In this document: positions 49,854 through 61,300 of the stretch, in pieces
Layout: the number at the start of each line of letters is the position of its first letter
How positions within the stretch are numbered: position 1 is the first letter of the stretch
Source: CAZVBV01 sp964578905
GTDB lineage: Bacteria; Patescibacteriota; Gracilibacteria; UBA4473
Direction of reading: 5' to 3'
Length of the DNA: 64,000 nt
Assembly (NCBI GenBank): GCA_964578905.1
Contig: CAZOER010000001.1
Coordinates: forward strand, 1-64,000
Made by a program: the position numbers and the translations under genes
Notes under the pieces: generated by a model
What the model was told of the DNA's origin: nothing
The model's database searches: none
Seen by the model: the letters and a program-made list of their open reading frames with translations, nothing else

Positions 49854-51662
49854 TTATTTCTTCATCATGGCAAAAAATGCATCCTGAGGGATTGTTACTT
49901 TCCCAAACTGTTTCAGACGCTTCTTTCCTTTCTTTTGTTTCTTCAAGAGTTTGTTTTTTCGAGTCACATCTCCTCCATAGAGTTTCGCTGTTACGTCTTT
50001 TCGCATCGCAGAGATCGTTGTCCGTGCGAGAATACGAGCTCCTATTGTTGCCTGAATCGCAATCGCAAACTGGGCTTTGGGAATAATTTCTTTTAATCGC
50101 TGACACCACGCCAGTCCGATGTTGTACGCTCCGTCTTTGTGAACAATCTGGCTGAGCGCATCCACTCGATCCCCTGCAACGAGAATATCAAGACGAACTA
50201 AATCCTCTGTTCGAAGACCGATCGGTTCGTAAGACATTGAAGCGTATCCTGATGTAAGTGATTTTAAATCGTCGTAGAAGTCGGTAATAATCGAAGAGAG
50301 TGGGATTTCGAAAAACAGTTCTACCCGTGTCGGATCTGTATACTGCATATTCTTTGAAATTCCTCGGCGCTGTGCACAAAGTTCCATAATCGATCCCACA
50401 AATTCTGAAGGAGTGAGAATCGTAATCTTCATCCACGGCTCTCTAATGTCGAGATAGTGTCCTGCTTCTGGAAGTTCTCCCGGATTAGAAATCATCTTCG
50501 TTGTTTTGTCGGTGAGAACGATTTCATACGACACCGATGGAGCCGTAATCATGATATCGAGATCAAACTCTCGTTCGAGTCGTTCCTGAACAATGTCCAA
50601 ATGAAGCAGTCCTAAAAATCCCACTCGAAATCCATGCCCGAGTGCTCCAGAATGTTCTGGTAAAAATTGAAGTGAAGCATCATTCAGAGATAGTTTTTCC
50701 AACGCCTTTCGAAGCAATGAAAAGTCATCTCCGCTTGTCGGATAGATACCGGCAAACACAAATGGAGTAACCTCTTTGTATCCTGGGAGTGGTGTGATTT
50801 TTGCTCCTTCTTTCTCTTTTCCCTGCCATAACGTTTCTCCGACTTTTGCATCAACAACATTCTTGAGTCCTGTAACAATGTATCCCACTTCGCCTTCCTT
50901 AATGGAAGCGGTCGGGGAATATTGCGGGTTGAGAAATCCAACTTCAATCGCCTCAATCTGTCGTCCTGTTTTGAGAAGTTTTAATTTATCGCCTTTCTTA
51001 ATTTCTCCCTGAAATACACGCACACTCGATACCACTCCTCGATACGAATCGAATGTGGAATCAAAAATAAGTGCTTTCGTTTCGCCTCCTGTAAAGACGT
51101 TCTCGGCATCGCTAAATACTTCGTTATTTTCTGGAGTTGGAACTCGTTCCACGATTCGGTCGAGCAATGCTGGAACTCCCGTTCCCTCTTTCCCCGAAAC
51201 TTGTAAAATGTCTTCTGCTGAAAATCCTAACAGTTTTTCTATTTCCATCGCTCGTCGTTCTGGCTCGGCAGCAGGAAGATCTATTTTATTTAAAACGGGA
51301 ATAATGGTGAGTCCATGTTCAAGTGCGAGAAATACATTGGCCAAAGTTTGGGCTTCAATTCCTTGCGTGGCATCGACAACAAGGACTGCTCCTTCGCAGG
51401 CTGCGAGAGAACGTGAAACTTCATACGAAAAATCTACATGTCCTGGGGTGTCGATAAGATTCAGTTGTGTCTTGTTCCACTTCATCCGAACGGGCTGAAG
51501 TTTGATCGTAATCCCTCGTTCTCGCTCCAAATCCATTGTATCGAGAAGCTGTTCTTTCATCTCTCGTTTGTCGATTGTTCCTGTGGTTTCAAGGAACCTA
51601 TCGGCAAGTGTCGACTTCCCATGATCGATGTGCGCAATAATGCAGAAATTTCGTATATCCAT
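49854..51662 (-). CDS. lepA: Elongation factor 4 (LepA)
   Basis: A 602-residue translational GTPase that back-translocates ribosomes. G1 AHIDHGKSTLADR, switch I region ERERGITIKLQPVRM, G3 DTPGHVDFSYEVSRSLA, G4 NKIDLPAAEPER, then domains II, III and V and the LepA-specific C-terminal domain (VTAKLYGGDVTRKNKLLKKQ). Length is normal. The start MDIRNFCIIAHIDHG matches the family; an in-frame ATG 10 codons upstream lies beyond the -10 box. The promoter shares its -35 hexamer with the divergent pilin operon. Confidence 0.96.
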   Translation of the reverse strand: MDIRNFCIIAHIDHGKSTLADRFLETTGTIDKREMKEQLLDTMDLERERGITIKLQPVRMKWNKTQLNLIDTPGHVDFSYEVSRSLAACEGAVLVVDATQGIEAQTLANVFLALEHGLTIIPVLNKIDLPAAEPERRAMEIEKLLGFSAEDILQVSGKEGTGVPALLDRIVERVPTPENNEVFSDAENVFTGGETKALIFDSTFDSYRGVVSSVRVFQGEIKKGDKLKLLKTGRQIEAIEVGFLNPQYSPTASIKEGEVGYIVTGLKNVVDAKVGETLWQGKEKEGAKITPLPGYKEVTPFVFAGIYPTSGDDFSLLRKALEKLSLNDASLQFLPEHSGALGHGFRVGFLGLLHLDIVQERLEREFDLDIMITAPSVSYEIVLTDKTTKMISNPGELPEAGHYLDIREPWMKITILTPSEFVGSIMELCAQRRGISKNMQYTDPTRVELFFEIPLSSIITDFYDDLKSLTSGYASMSYEPIGLRTEDLVRLDILVAGDRVDALSQIVHKDGAYNIGLAWCQRLKEIIPKAQFAIAIQATIGARILARTTISAMRKDVTAKLYGGDVTRKNKLLKKQKKGKKRLKQFGKVTIPQDAFFAMMKK

Positions 51663-51671
51663 TCGCGCGCG

Positions 51672-51699
51672 ATTGTACTGAGAAACCTGCAACTTGCAA
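51672..51699 (-). promoter_or_regulatory. lepA promoter, -35 shared with the divergent pilin promoter
   Basis: On the minus strand: TTGCAA (51694-51699), 16 bases, TACAAT (51672-51677), then 9 bases to the ATG at 51662. TTGCAA is its own reverse complement and is also the -35 of the pseudopilin operon. Confidence 0.7.
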
Positions 51700-51722
51700 C
51701 TTCCGCCCCCTCCTTCTACAAT
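51694..51722 (+). promoter_or_regulatory. Promoter of the pseudopilin operon
   Basis: TTGCAA (51694-51699), 17 bases, TACAAT (51717-51722), then 7 bases to the ATG at 51730. Only one of the two divergent promoters could bind polymerase at the shared -35 at a time. Confidence 0.75.
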
Positions 51723-51729
51723 AAGTTCA

Positions 51730-52263
51730 ATGCGAAAAAAGAAAGGATTCTCTCTTCTTGAACTCCTTGTTGTAACGGGGATTGTTGCGATATTGGTTGC
51801 TATTACCGTTCCTAGTTTTTCGCGAATGAGGAGTCAAGTGAACTTCCAGGGGGAGGTTGCAACGATATTTAATCACCTCTTAGAAGCTCGTATGAACGCA
51901 TTGACGGGGAAAGTGTGTAATGGAGAGGCGAGTAAAAAATGGATATTCCATTTTGATGCGACCTCTTCCGAACTGGCCTGTGAAAACAGTGTGGAAACGT
52001 TTTCTGCTGAAACCTACACTACTCTTTGGCTTGATTCACGAGCTATCGAACTCGACGAAATTCCAAATGTAGAAATCTATGTCGAATTCCTTCCCGACAC
52101 ATCTCAATCGTTTATTCCTTATGGCGTTCCCCTTGGTGCGAGCCAGGGAGACGATGCGAAGATTCTTCTTACGCACATATCTGGCGAACAACAAACTATT
52201 TGCTTTAATCGCATTGTAGGAATCCCTGAAGTTTCCGATGGAGATACTGATTGCACCCCTTAA
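51730..52263 (+). CDS. Type IV pilin/pseudopilin (GspH/FimT-like)
   Basis: A 177-residue prepilin. The class III signal peptide is RKKKGFSLLELLVVTGIVAI, with cleavage between Gly and Phe and Glu5 of the mature protein, followed by the hydrophobic helix. The mature part has Cys pairs (VCNGE, LACEN; TICFN, DTDCTP). The size and simple globular domain fit GspH/FimT minor pilins. It is first in a three-gene pilin operon with very tight spacing. The PilB/GspE ATPase 3.6 kb upstream is the likely motor. Confidence 0.88.
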   Translation: MRKKKGFSLLELLVVTGIVAILVAITVPSFSRMRSQVNFQGEVATIFNHLLEARMNALTGKVCNGEASKKWIFHFDATSSELACENSVETFSAETYTTLWLDSRAIELDEIPNVEIYVEFLPDTSQSFIPYGVPLGASQGDDAKILLTHISGEQQTICFNRIVGIPEVSDGDTDCTP

Positions 52264-52265
52264 TT

Positions 52266-52925
52266 ATGAAATATTCTCACAAAGCCCGTGGTGAAACAAT
52301 TGTGGAAGTACTTATTGCTACGGTTCTTTTGGTGTCTGTATTAGCAAGTGCATTCGTTGCGCTCACTCGTGCCACTCAAACGAATATCAATGTGCAGAAC
52401 AGAGTTGTGGCTATTAATTTAGCACGAGAAAGCATGGAGTCTGTTCGAAATATTCGCGATACAAACTGGCTTAAATACTCAGGGAACAGGCGAGAAAAAT
52501 GGCTCTGTCTCGATAGCGTTGGAACTCCCGATACGTGCGAAGGCGGCGGAGCACCGACTCTTATGGTTGATGGATACTATCAAACAAATTTCTCCGACAC
52601 GTTTCAGCGATATTTCCTCTCAATAGTGCCTAGCGTGGATGAACTTGATATCCCAAATGATTCGATCGGACTAGCATCCTTTCGTCTTTATCAAGAACCC
52701 CTAACGGGAAAATTTACGTATGATGATGATGGGGGAGATAATCCAGCCACCCCTTTCTATCGACAAATAGAGCTCGATGTGGCCACCGATCCTGTTTGTG
52801 GAACTGAATGCAATGAAGCGAAATTAAAAGTCACCGTCCGCGTAGGATGGGTTGAAAATGATCTCTCAAAAAACGTTATTCTCGAAACACACCTTTTTGA
52901 TTTTTACCAACGTGATGCGTACTAA
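52266..52925 (+). CDS. Type IV minor pilin-like protein
   Basis: A 219-residue prepilin-like protein. KARGETIVEVLIATVLLVSV gives the class III signature with Gly before the cleavage site and Glu at +5-type position. The globular part has RNIRDTNWLKYSGNRREKW and several Cys. It starts 2 bases after the previous stop and ends overlapping the next gene by 11 bases, so it is translationally coupled. It resembles PilV/GspI-like minor pilins in size, but not clearly in sequence. Confidence 0.8.
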   Translation: MKYSHKARGETIVEVLIATVLLVSVLASAFVALTRATQTNINVQNRVVAINLARESMESVRNIRDTNWLKYSGNRREKWLCLDSVGTPDTCEGGGAPTLMVDGYYQTNFSDTFQRYFLSIVPSVDELDIPNDSIGLASFRLYQEPLTGKFTYDDDGGDNPATPFYRQIELDVATDPVCGTECNEAKLKVTVRVGWVENDLSKNVILETHLFDFYQRDAY

Positions 52926-53856
52926 ACATTCCGGTTACTCTCTTCTTGAGATTCTCATCGCGATGACACTCTCTGCCATCGTCATCACTGCTGCTGTTCA
53001 AAGCGTGGGGAGTATTTATTTTTCTCAAAAGAAAATACATGTCACGCAGAGCTTCGCCACAGAGACTCAATTTCTCATGGAACGAATCGTTCAGCTGGTT
53101 CGAACCAATACGATTGATTACGATCGTTATTTTACAGAGGTGGGACCACCCGTTGCTGATTGTGTGAATTTTCAGGGAGACCAAGTTCCGGGAGGAACGC
53201 TTCGAACAAATAATGCTGCCAACCGTTTGGATCTTGGGTATGAAACTATTTTCTTTTGGGATACAAACGACGATGACGTTCAGAATAGAAATTTAGGAGG
53301 AAGTAATCTTGACGGAGAGGTTGATGATTGTACGGAGGCTTGGAGTGGCATCCAAACCACTCTTTATCTTATCAACAGTAGCCGAACCCTTCGTGTTGCT
53401 GTTCGCAGGACACTCACCGTAGATCCACTCGATGATGATTTTGCAAAAATTGAAATTCAACAACAGCTTGGTGCTGATACCGATAATGATGGAGTTGCTG
53501 ATACCTGGGGTTCAATCGGACTATGGGATTTTGCTGGAAGTGGTATTTGTACCGTAGGAGGGAATGAAATTTTAGGAGAAAGTACTTATCAGGATGTTTG
53601 TATGCAAGCACATGACTGGACAGCTGTCTCTCCCGATGACATAGAAATTGAAAATCTTTTCTTCTCACCCGCTCCAAATAGGGATCCGTTCTTAGGCTTT
53701 GCGGTCGACGAATCTCAGGTGCATCCTCATGTCTCTGTTTCAATGGAAACAAAACTTCGAGAACCATCTGATTTTGGAATGGAGGATGGAGAGCTTTCGA
53801 ACATATCTCTTCAAACCGTGGCTTCTTCTCGGATCTTCGGAAACATTCGGAAGTAG
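52915..53856 (+). CDS. Type IV minor pilin-like protein (PilW/GspJ-like)
   Basis: A 313-residue prepilin-like protein. KHSGYSLLEILIAMTLSAIV is a class III signal peptide with Gly-Tyr cleavage and Glu5. The large globular part has an Asp-rich, Ca-binding-like segment (DTDNDGVADTWGS). The length fits PilW/GspJ. The start overlaps the previous gene by 11 bases. The chosen ATG gives the pilin signature, and the upstream in-frame ATG would put it too deep. Confidence 0.8.
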   Translation: MRTKHSGYSLLEILIAMTLSAIVITAAVQSVGSIYFSQKKIHVTQSFATETQFLMERIVQLVRTNTIDYDRYFTEVGPPVADCVNFQGDQVPGGTLRTNNAANRLDLGYETIFFWDTNDDDVQNRNLGGSNLDGEVDDCTEAWSGIQTTLYLINSSRTLRVAVRRTLTVDPLDDDFAKIEIQQQLGADTDNDGVADTWGSIGLWDFAGSGICTVGGNEILGESTYQDVCMQAHDWTAVSPDDIEIENLFFSPAPNRDPFLGFAVDESQVHPHVSVSMETKLREPSDFGMEDGELSNISLQTVASSRIFGNIRK

Positions 53857-53904
53857 CTTCTTTTTCTAGAATTCTTACAATGGGGGCGATTTTATCCTTC
53901 CTTT

Positions 53905-55326
53905 ATGTCTGAAGTTATCGTTCGTATGCCACCGTCTCCCACTGGGGGGCTTCATCTGGGAACCGCCCGAACAGCCTTGTTTAATTATTTATTTGCAAAG
54001 AATGCAGGAGGGAAAATAATTTTCCGATGGGAAGATACTGATAAAGAACGAAGTAAAAAAGAATTTGAAACTGAAATTTTGGACGGGCTTGCGTGGCTTG
54101 GAATGGATTTTGAAAAAGAATCTTCTCATTTTTTCAGGCAATCTGAAAACCGAGAAGTACACACTCGGTGGCTTGAGAAATTATGGGAAATGGAAAAAGT
54201 GTTTCCTTGTTTTGTGACCCCTGCAGAAATTGAGGCGCAGAGAAATGAAGCAACGAAACAAAAAACGAACTTTGTTTTTTGGTCTCCGTTTCGTAATGAG
54301 AAAAAGGAGGTACTTGAGGAGAAAATGAAATCGGGAGAAAAATTTGTGTGGAGACTTCGTACTCCGAAAGATCAAGATGTTCAATTTACCGATCTTATTC
54401 GTGGTGACATTTCTGTCAGTACAAACACGCTGGGGGATTTTGTTGTGGCACGAGGGGACGGTTCTGTTTTGTACATGTTGGCGAATGTCGTTGATGATTG
54501 GACACAGGGTGTAACACACGTTCTAAGAGGCGAAGATCATATTTCCAATACTCCCAAGCAAATTCTTTTATACCAATCGCTTGGGGCAAACCTGCCACAA
54601 TTTGGACACATTCCACTCGTGCTCGATGCACAGAAACGAAAACTCTCAAAAAGAAACGTTGATCCTGACACGTGTGTTTTGATTAAAGATTTTCAAGAGA
54701 AGGGATTTCTTCCTGAAGCTGTTGTGAATGGACTTGTTCTTCTTGGGTGGAATCCAAAATCTACAGAAGAGGTCTTTTCTTTTGACCAACTGGTGGATGC
54801 GTTTGATTTAGGAAACGTAAATCCAGGGGCAGCACAGTACAACTTTGAAAAAATGAAATGGTTCAACACGCATTGGGTTCGAACTATGGATTTAAAAATC
54901 TTGGCGAAACGTTTCACTGAATTTTCTGGAGAAACCTGTGATGAAAAAGTATTAGAAGTGGCTCGAGAAAAAAGTCGAGATCTTCACGATATCAAAGCTC
55001 AATTAGAATATCTTATCGCAGACCCTGACATCGATACCACGCTTCTCCTTAGCGAGAAAATGAACATTGATCAGGATATGGTTCAAAAAGTATTACCGGC
55101 GATTGGGGAAATGCTTGGGGGGGTGTGTGAGGATGAATTTAATCGTGAAAAATTAAGAGAAGTCTCAACTGAAAAGATTGCTGAACTTGAAGTAAAGAAT
55201 GGACAGTTTCTCTCTCCTTTTCGAATCGCCCTTTCGAACCGTCCCGTCTCTGTTGGACCATTTGAAATTGCTGAAATTATCGGGAAAGCTGAAACCCTTC
55301 GTCGAATTGAGCGGGCACAGAAGTAA
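53905..55326 (+). CDS. gltX: Glutamyl-tRNA synthetase
   Basis: A 473-residue class I synthetase that charges tRNA-Glu (and tRNA-Gln where amidation is used). VRMPPSPTGGLHLGTARTAL has the HIGH-like motif as HLGT, then RWEDTDKERSK, the substrate region HVLRGEDHISNTPKQI, and KLSKRNVDPD as the KMSKS motif. A helical anticodon domain follows. Length is normal. It converges with the giant surface-protein gene at a distance of 4 bases. No Shine-Dalgarno. Confidence 0.96.
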   Translation: MSEVIVRMPPSPTGGLHLGTARTALFNYLFAKNAGGKIIFRWEDTDKERSKKEFETEILDGLAWLGMDFEKESSHFFRQSENREVHTRWLEKLWEMEKVFPCFVTPAEIEAQRNEATKQKTNFVFWSPFRNEKKEVLEEKMKSGEKFVWRLRTPKDQDVQFTDLIRGDISVSTNTLGDFVVARGDGSVLYMLANVVDDWTQGVTHVLRGEDHISNTPKQILLYQSLGANLPQFGHIPLVLDAQKRKLSKRNVDPDTCVLIKDFQEKGFLPEAVVNGLVLLGWNPKSTEEVFSFDQLVDAFDLGNVNPGAAQYNFEKMKWFNTHWVRTMDLKILAKRFTEFSGETCDEKVLEVAREKSRDLHDIKAQLEYLIADPDIDTTLLLSEKMNIDQDMVQKVLPAIGEMLGGVCEDEFNREKLREVSTEKIAELEVKNGQFLSPFRIALSNRPVSVGPFEIAEIIGKAETLRRIERAQK

Positions 55327-55330
55327 AAGC

Positions 55331-58300
55331 TTATCGACTATCTCTGAGCTTCCCTGGTTTTTGATATCGTTTTATGTTGAGATTTCTGTTGTGAATCTGC
55401 ATTGGCTTACGATCTGTATTTGGATCGGCTGGATTCCATGAGTTTCTCGTTGGAAGATAGAGTCTTTCTTTCTTTTCTTCTTCATAATATTTTCGCGCAC
55501 GAAGAATTGTTTCCACTTCAGATCTTCCTGTTTTTCGAGTTCCGAGTCGCGCACTTCCTGATGTATCTTCTCCTCGAAATTTTTTGAGTAACCGTTTAAA
55601 CGCATTTCCTGGTTTCAACATTTCCTTCTTGTGTTCTATCGCCTGAACAAACCATGTAGAAAACTCTCCACGCGTAATGGCTTTGTTGTGGTAGAAGAAC
55701 CGTCCTGATACGAAATTATCAAGCCACCCTGCTTGTTTTGCAGCAACGATAACAGGTGCCAATGGATCTGTTTTTATAACATCAACATACGAAACGTTTG
55801 TTGCTTTTTGATTCACTTCTAGTGGGAAAACTCCTGTCATTACCAAGAGTGCCTCTTGTCGTGTTGGAGCTTTTTCATAATTTATTTTTGTATCAATAAT
55901 TCCTTTTTTGAGAGCCGTGTAAAAGCTTCTACTTTCAATATTGTTCGCCAATGCAACTCCTTCCACCCTTGGGAGGTTTGTGCTTTGCAATGCTCCATAG
56001 CTTTCTGGTTCGATACAATCTGCTGCTAAGAGAAGCTGCAATACTTGCTTCCACGTTGTGGGATCGTTGGAGAGAAATTCATTGTTTTTATTCGTACTCA
56101 TTATTCCATACGAGTGCATTTGCATAATGTCAGTAGCGTAGGTGTGTCGTGGAGAAACATCTTTAAACTGCCCTGTTGTTGCTATTTCTTTGAGACAAAT
56201 AGTGCCTTCGATTGCCGAAGAGAGATATCCTTCCCCCTCTCCTGCTTTTATTTCTCCTGATGATATCGTTCGTCGTTCGGCTCCCAAGAGACCGGTTACT
56301 CGTTGTGCCACATACGGCTGAACTTTAAATTCCTCCGTACTCAGTCTCCCAGCCTTGTATCCAACAAAAATCTCTCGCCCAAAGTCATCTTTTCGAGTGA
56401 TGATTTTACTCGCTACTCCTTGGTTTAATTCTTTCGCTTGTTTCACCGCATATTGATAGCCTTTTTCCGCAACTTTGATGAGCTCGTCTTGCGTCATTCC
56501 AACCCAGTGAAATCCTGTTTCTCCACTCGCAGTAATTGTTTCGAGGCCCTCTTCTCCCTGCACTTGTGTTGGGTCGGTGATTCGAACAAGGATTGGAGAA
56601 ATTCTTAAATCTTCCCGTTCCACTTGCACGGTTCTTTCGTCTTTCAAATATTGGGTGCTATAAATTTTTACCAAATATTCTTTCATTCCTGGAATGTTCA
56701 GGAGGTATTCTCCGTTTGCATCAGTCGTTGTCATGAACTCATTCGCTCCGTCGATAAACTTCACCGTGATACCTGACAAAGGAGCACTGTCTTCATCTAA
56801 CACTTGTCCACTCATATAAACTCCTCGTTCTACATCAATAATTTGAGAAGTAAGGGCATTCGTCTGGTCAACCGCAAACACCTGCTCCTCTATAAATGTA
56901 TTTGGGAAGGTGAGCGTTGCTCCCCCGTTCCCATCCGTCGTGTTGAGTGTTAGAGAATTGAGATTTCCATTTTGAATTTCAAATACTTCAATTTTTGCAT
57001 TTGGCTGTCCTACCATTGTCAGGTCGATAAGCCCTTGAATAAATAATTGATTGTTGATCAAGTTGTTAAAAACTGGGTTTAAACCAACACTGGAGGTGTG
57101 AATAATAAGACTTGGTGTTTCTACCAATTGCCCTTGTCCATGAATAAATTCTGCTGAAAGTGTGTGTGTTACTCCAAGCGATAAATTTAGTTCTATAAAT
57201 ACTCGTCCCGACGCATCAGATTCCCCTGTGCCAATAACGGTTCCTTCCGAGTCCTTCATGGCCACACTTTGTCCTACCGGTGCTTTCGCAATTATGGTGA
57301 ATGGCGAAGTCGTTGTTTTTATTGAAGTGGTCTGCGGGAAAAGAAGAATCGTTCGATGGTCTCCTGAATCGTTTGGATCGGTCCCGTCATCATATTCTAC
57401 TCCATCGGCAATACTGTCTCCATCGGAATCTGCGTTCGTTGGGTTCGTATCACTCTGGTATTCTTGAAGATTTGTTCTTTCATCAGAGTCTCCATCTGTG
57501 CTCGCATCGGCACTACTGTTTTTATCTAAACCGTAGAGATCTTCCCACCAATCTGGCATCCCGTCGGTATCTGTGTCTGTTGGCTGGTTTGTTGCTACTT
57601 TTATTCCCTCCGAATTATCCAAATTATCAATCGAGAAATATTTCACCGTGAAGTAGTCTCCCGAGAAGGTTATGTCATCAGAAGAAATCGATGTCCCTGA
57701 TGTACTTGATATCGTTGGTGTTGTTCCATCCGTTGTATAGTAGGTATTGGAAATTCCTGAACTCACCGGTGCATCACTTGGCGTCAGTGTTATCGTAAAT
57801 GGTGTACTTGCTGGCACCGCTGTTGGTGCGTCGTCCACGGTAACAGGAACCGTTCGATCTACTTTTACGGTTAGAATTGAACTCTCTGTTTGGTTTCCCG
57901 CGTTATCGGTTGTTATTGATTTAAAACTATATTGCCCATCTCGAGCTGTTCCTCCAACAAGTCCGTCACTTGTGAAATAATAGGTCCCCGTGTCTGGTGA
58001 CGTTGCGGTGGTAGAAATTTGCGTGAAGTCGAAATCATTTGTGCCCGATAAGGCCCCGTCTCCATTTTGATCAAACTGAGCATACGTTGTAATTGACGCA
58101 ACTCCAGAATGAACATCTGCTCCTGATGACGTAAATCCATGTGAATTGTCCGTTACGAATCCGTTATTCGTTGCAAGGTCGAGATCAGAGGCAAATTGTG
58201 CTGTCGGCGCCAAAGTGTCCATCTTAATATTAATGTCTTGAGCGGTTTCTGTTTTTCCTGCCTCATCAGTGGCATAGAAACTCAGCGTATTGGTTCCATT

Positions 58301-61300
58301 TGTGCTGAAGGAAAGAGGGGCTGTGTAGAGCGCCATTCCAGCAATGTTTTTGTTATAATAAATATCTGCCACCCCAGATACTCCATCCGTAGCACTCAGC
58401 GTCACTGTTACAGGAGCACTGTACCAACCCGCTCCATTCACCGTTCCTGATATTACATTTGTGGAAACCGGTGCTGTTTTATCGATGAGAACAGCCATTG
58501 TATTGGAGAATATTCCAAGCGTTCCTAGTGCGTTTCGTGCACGAACTCTATAGATATATACGGTCCCTTCTGTTTTTGCTTCCGTGTCAGCATAGAGTGT
58601 TGTGTCTCCATCGGCAGTTGTGTGAATCAACACTCCATCTCGATGAACTTCATATGCATTAATATCAGTGACATTTGTTGCCGGCAACCAGTCGAGTGTC
58701 ACCGTGTCAGTGGTGGCATATGAAACCATATTTTGAAGTGGTGGCGGATAGGTGCTTGCCGCACTCACATGGAATTGGGTGGCATCTGATTCTGTCTCAA
58801 GTCCTGATTTATTTATGGCGACGATTTTGTACTCATAAAACTTGTCGTCTTCCGTTGTGCTATCGACAAACGTTGTATCCGTTGTTGTTCCTATCGATCG
58901 CATTAAGACCGATAATTCTGTCACTCTTGCTTCATTAAATATGTAATCTTCTCGATGAATTTCATAAATACTCAAACCAGATTCGTCATCAGAGGATGCG
59001 TCCCAATCAATAAGTTGGTCTCCTGTTGGAGATGGATGTTGATGTTGTGTAATTGTGAAATCTGCTGGTGGCGTCGTATCAACGAGTACTCCTGGGCTGT
59101 ATACGAAATCTGATTTTAGTGCGACTCCATCAACGGCTTTTACACGCGTAAAGTATCGTGTTCCATGGGTTCCAACATATTGTTTTGTGGATGCAAGATA
59201 GTGATTGTTTTCATAAACAACGGTGGAAAATTCTGAATCTGTTGCGATTTGGACTTCGTAGTGATCAATTCCTGATCCCCCGTTGTCAGTGAATCCTATC
59301 CATGTAAATGACAAATCTGCTTCTGCTGAATATGCTCCATCATTTCCAATGGTTCCAATCGTCGGAGCACTCGTGTCAACGACTGTTGAAACCGTGTCTG
59401 AAAAAGCAGTCTCTGTACTTTCTATGTCACGAAGTTTCACTCTGAAATAATAGGTTTGCCCGTCGGTCAGATTTTGAAATGTGTATGATGTTTCTGGAAT
59501 CCATCCTGAGTTTTGAGCGATGGTGGTAAAGTCCTCATCCGTTGCCATTTCTGTGTAGAACTGAGCATTCAAGACATTTGTTGCCCATGAGAAGGTCACT
59601 TCGTTCACTCCTGTGTAAGCGGCTTGCGCATTAACATCTGGCGGACCAAGAACAATTGTTTCTACGTCTAGAAAAGATTCTTCCGAATCGACATTTGAAG
59701 CGTTGGCCCCCACATACGCTCGGGCATAAAGTGTGTAAGATCCTTCTGGAAAAGAAATCGATGCTGTTTGCCATGTTCCAACGCCCTCTGTTACTTCTGC
59801 AAATCCTCGCGGGGTACTTTCTCCGAGGGCAAAAATGGCTACTCGACTCGGCGTTGTTCCTTTCCAAAGCGGATCACCCGTTCCTGTAAGTGTGTATGTA
59901 TACAGATCTTCCGCATCTCTGAGCACCGATGTAATAACGGGCTGATCAATAGAGACATTATCGTCATTATCTTGATCGATCCCTAACGTATTTCCTTCTA
60001 AATCTTCGTAGAGATTTTTTAATCCATCGGCATCAATATCCTCTGTTCCTGATTCATAAATGTAAAAGGTTCTATTCGTTGAGGTTATCGTTGAAGCATT
60101 GGCTCCCATGTATGTTCTCGCAAAGATAGTATGGGGCCCTTCTGTCATTGTTGCATTACATTCCCATGCGCTGATATACGTTGGTGCAATACTCGCAATA
60201 TTCGCAACTGTCGATACCGTAGATGTAGCTCCTGTAGAGGTGTTTAATTCTGTGATTCCTGTATTTGTAAGAATATGAGCTTTATTTCTGAGTCGATCCT
60301 GAACGATATCAAGTATATCCTCTGAAGCGGTCTGCAACATTGTTGTCCTATTTTCTGTAAACCACTCTGTTGTTAGATTGTAGAGATTGAGCACTTGATC
60401 GCTGGTGTAAACAGAAGTGGCTACAAATGGAAGTGCTACCGATCCATCGAAGTATTCATCATCATATCCATATCCAATACGAAGATCCTCCTCTACGCTC
60501 ACAAGATTTCCTGTATGAGAAATAACATCTTCTAATACACCATTTCGATATATACGAATATTTGTTCCATCATAGGTTCCTATGATAAGTTCCCAAGTAT
60601 TGGCTACTGGAGTTGTTTGAACAGACGCCGCTTGAAATCCTTGATCCGTCTTAATTCCAAAGAAGTATGGATCATGGGCAAGTGGATAGTTGAAGAAATT
60701 GTCTCCCGCTGAAAGGAAATAACTTCTTGTTTCAACCGATTCTCCATGGGTAAGTATTTTTTGATATGGTCCAGTTCCCCCGGTTGTGGGTCGTTTAATC
60801 CACATTCCCACTGTTATTTGGTCACTCGTAATATTGAAGTCTGAATCACTCGAACTCAAATAATTCGAAGTTCCATTGAATGTAAACTTTTGCATATCTG
60901 TTCCTGTGCTGGCAGCACTGATAACAACACTTCCATTGTTTGTGAGATCATTGCCCGACGAACTCCAGTCTGATACTGAATTAAAAAGCACAAGCTTCTC
61001 TGTCCCCAAAAGATCGTATGTAGAATAGGTCGGGGTAAGGTATCGATACGATCGGTAATACGCTCCGGAGTTTGTATAAAACGTCGCGATTTCTGTTGCT
61101 GAAAGGACTCGATTATAAAATCGAACATCTTTCATTTTTCCGTCGAAGAAATTCGTAATTTTTCCTATCACCACATCACTTGATGTTATCGCCGTGTCAG
61201 TGGTAATGACTATGTGGCGCAAACTTGTGTCGAGCGTCGTGCTAAGCTCTCCGTCGATGTAAATTGAAGGGGTATCGAATCCTGGCGCACTTAATGTTCC

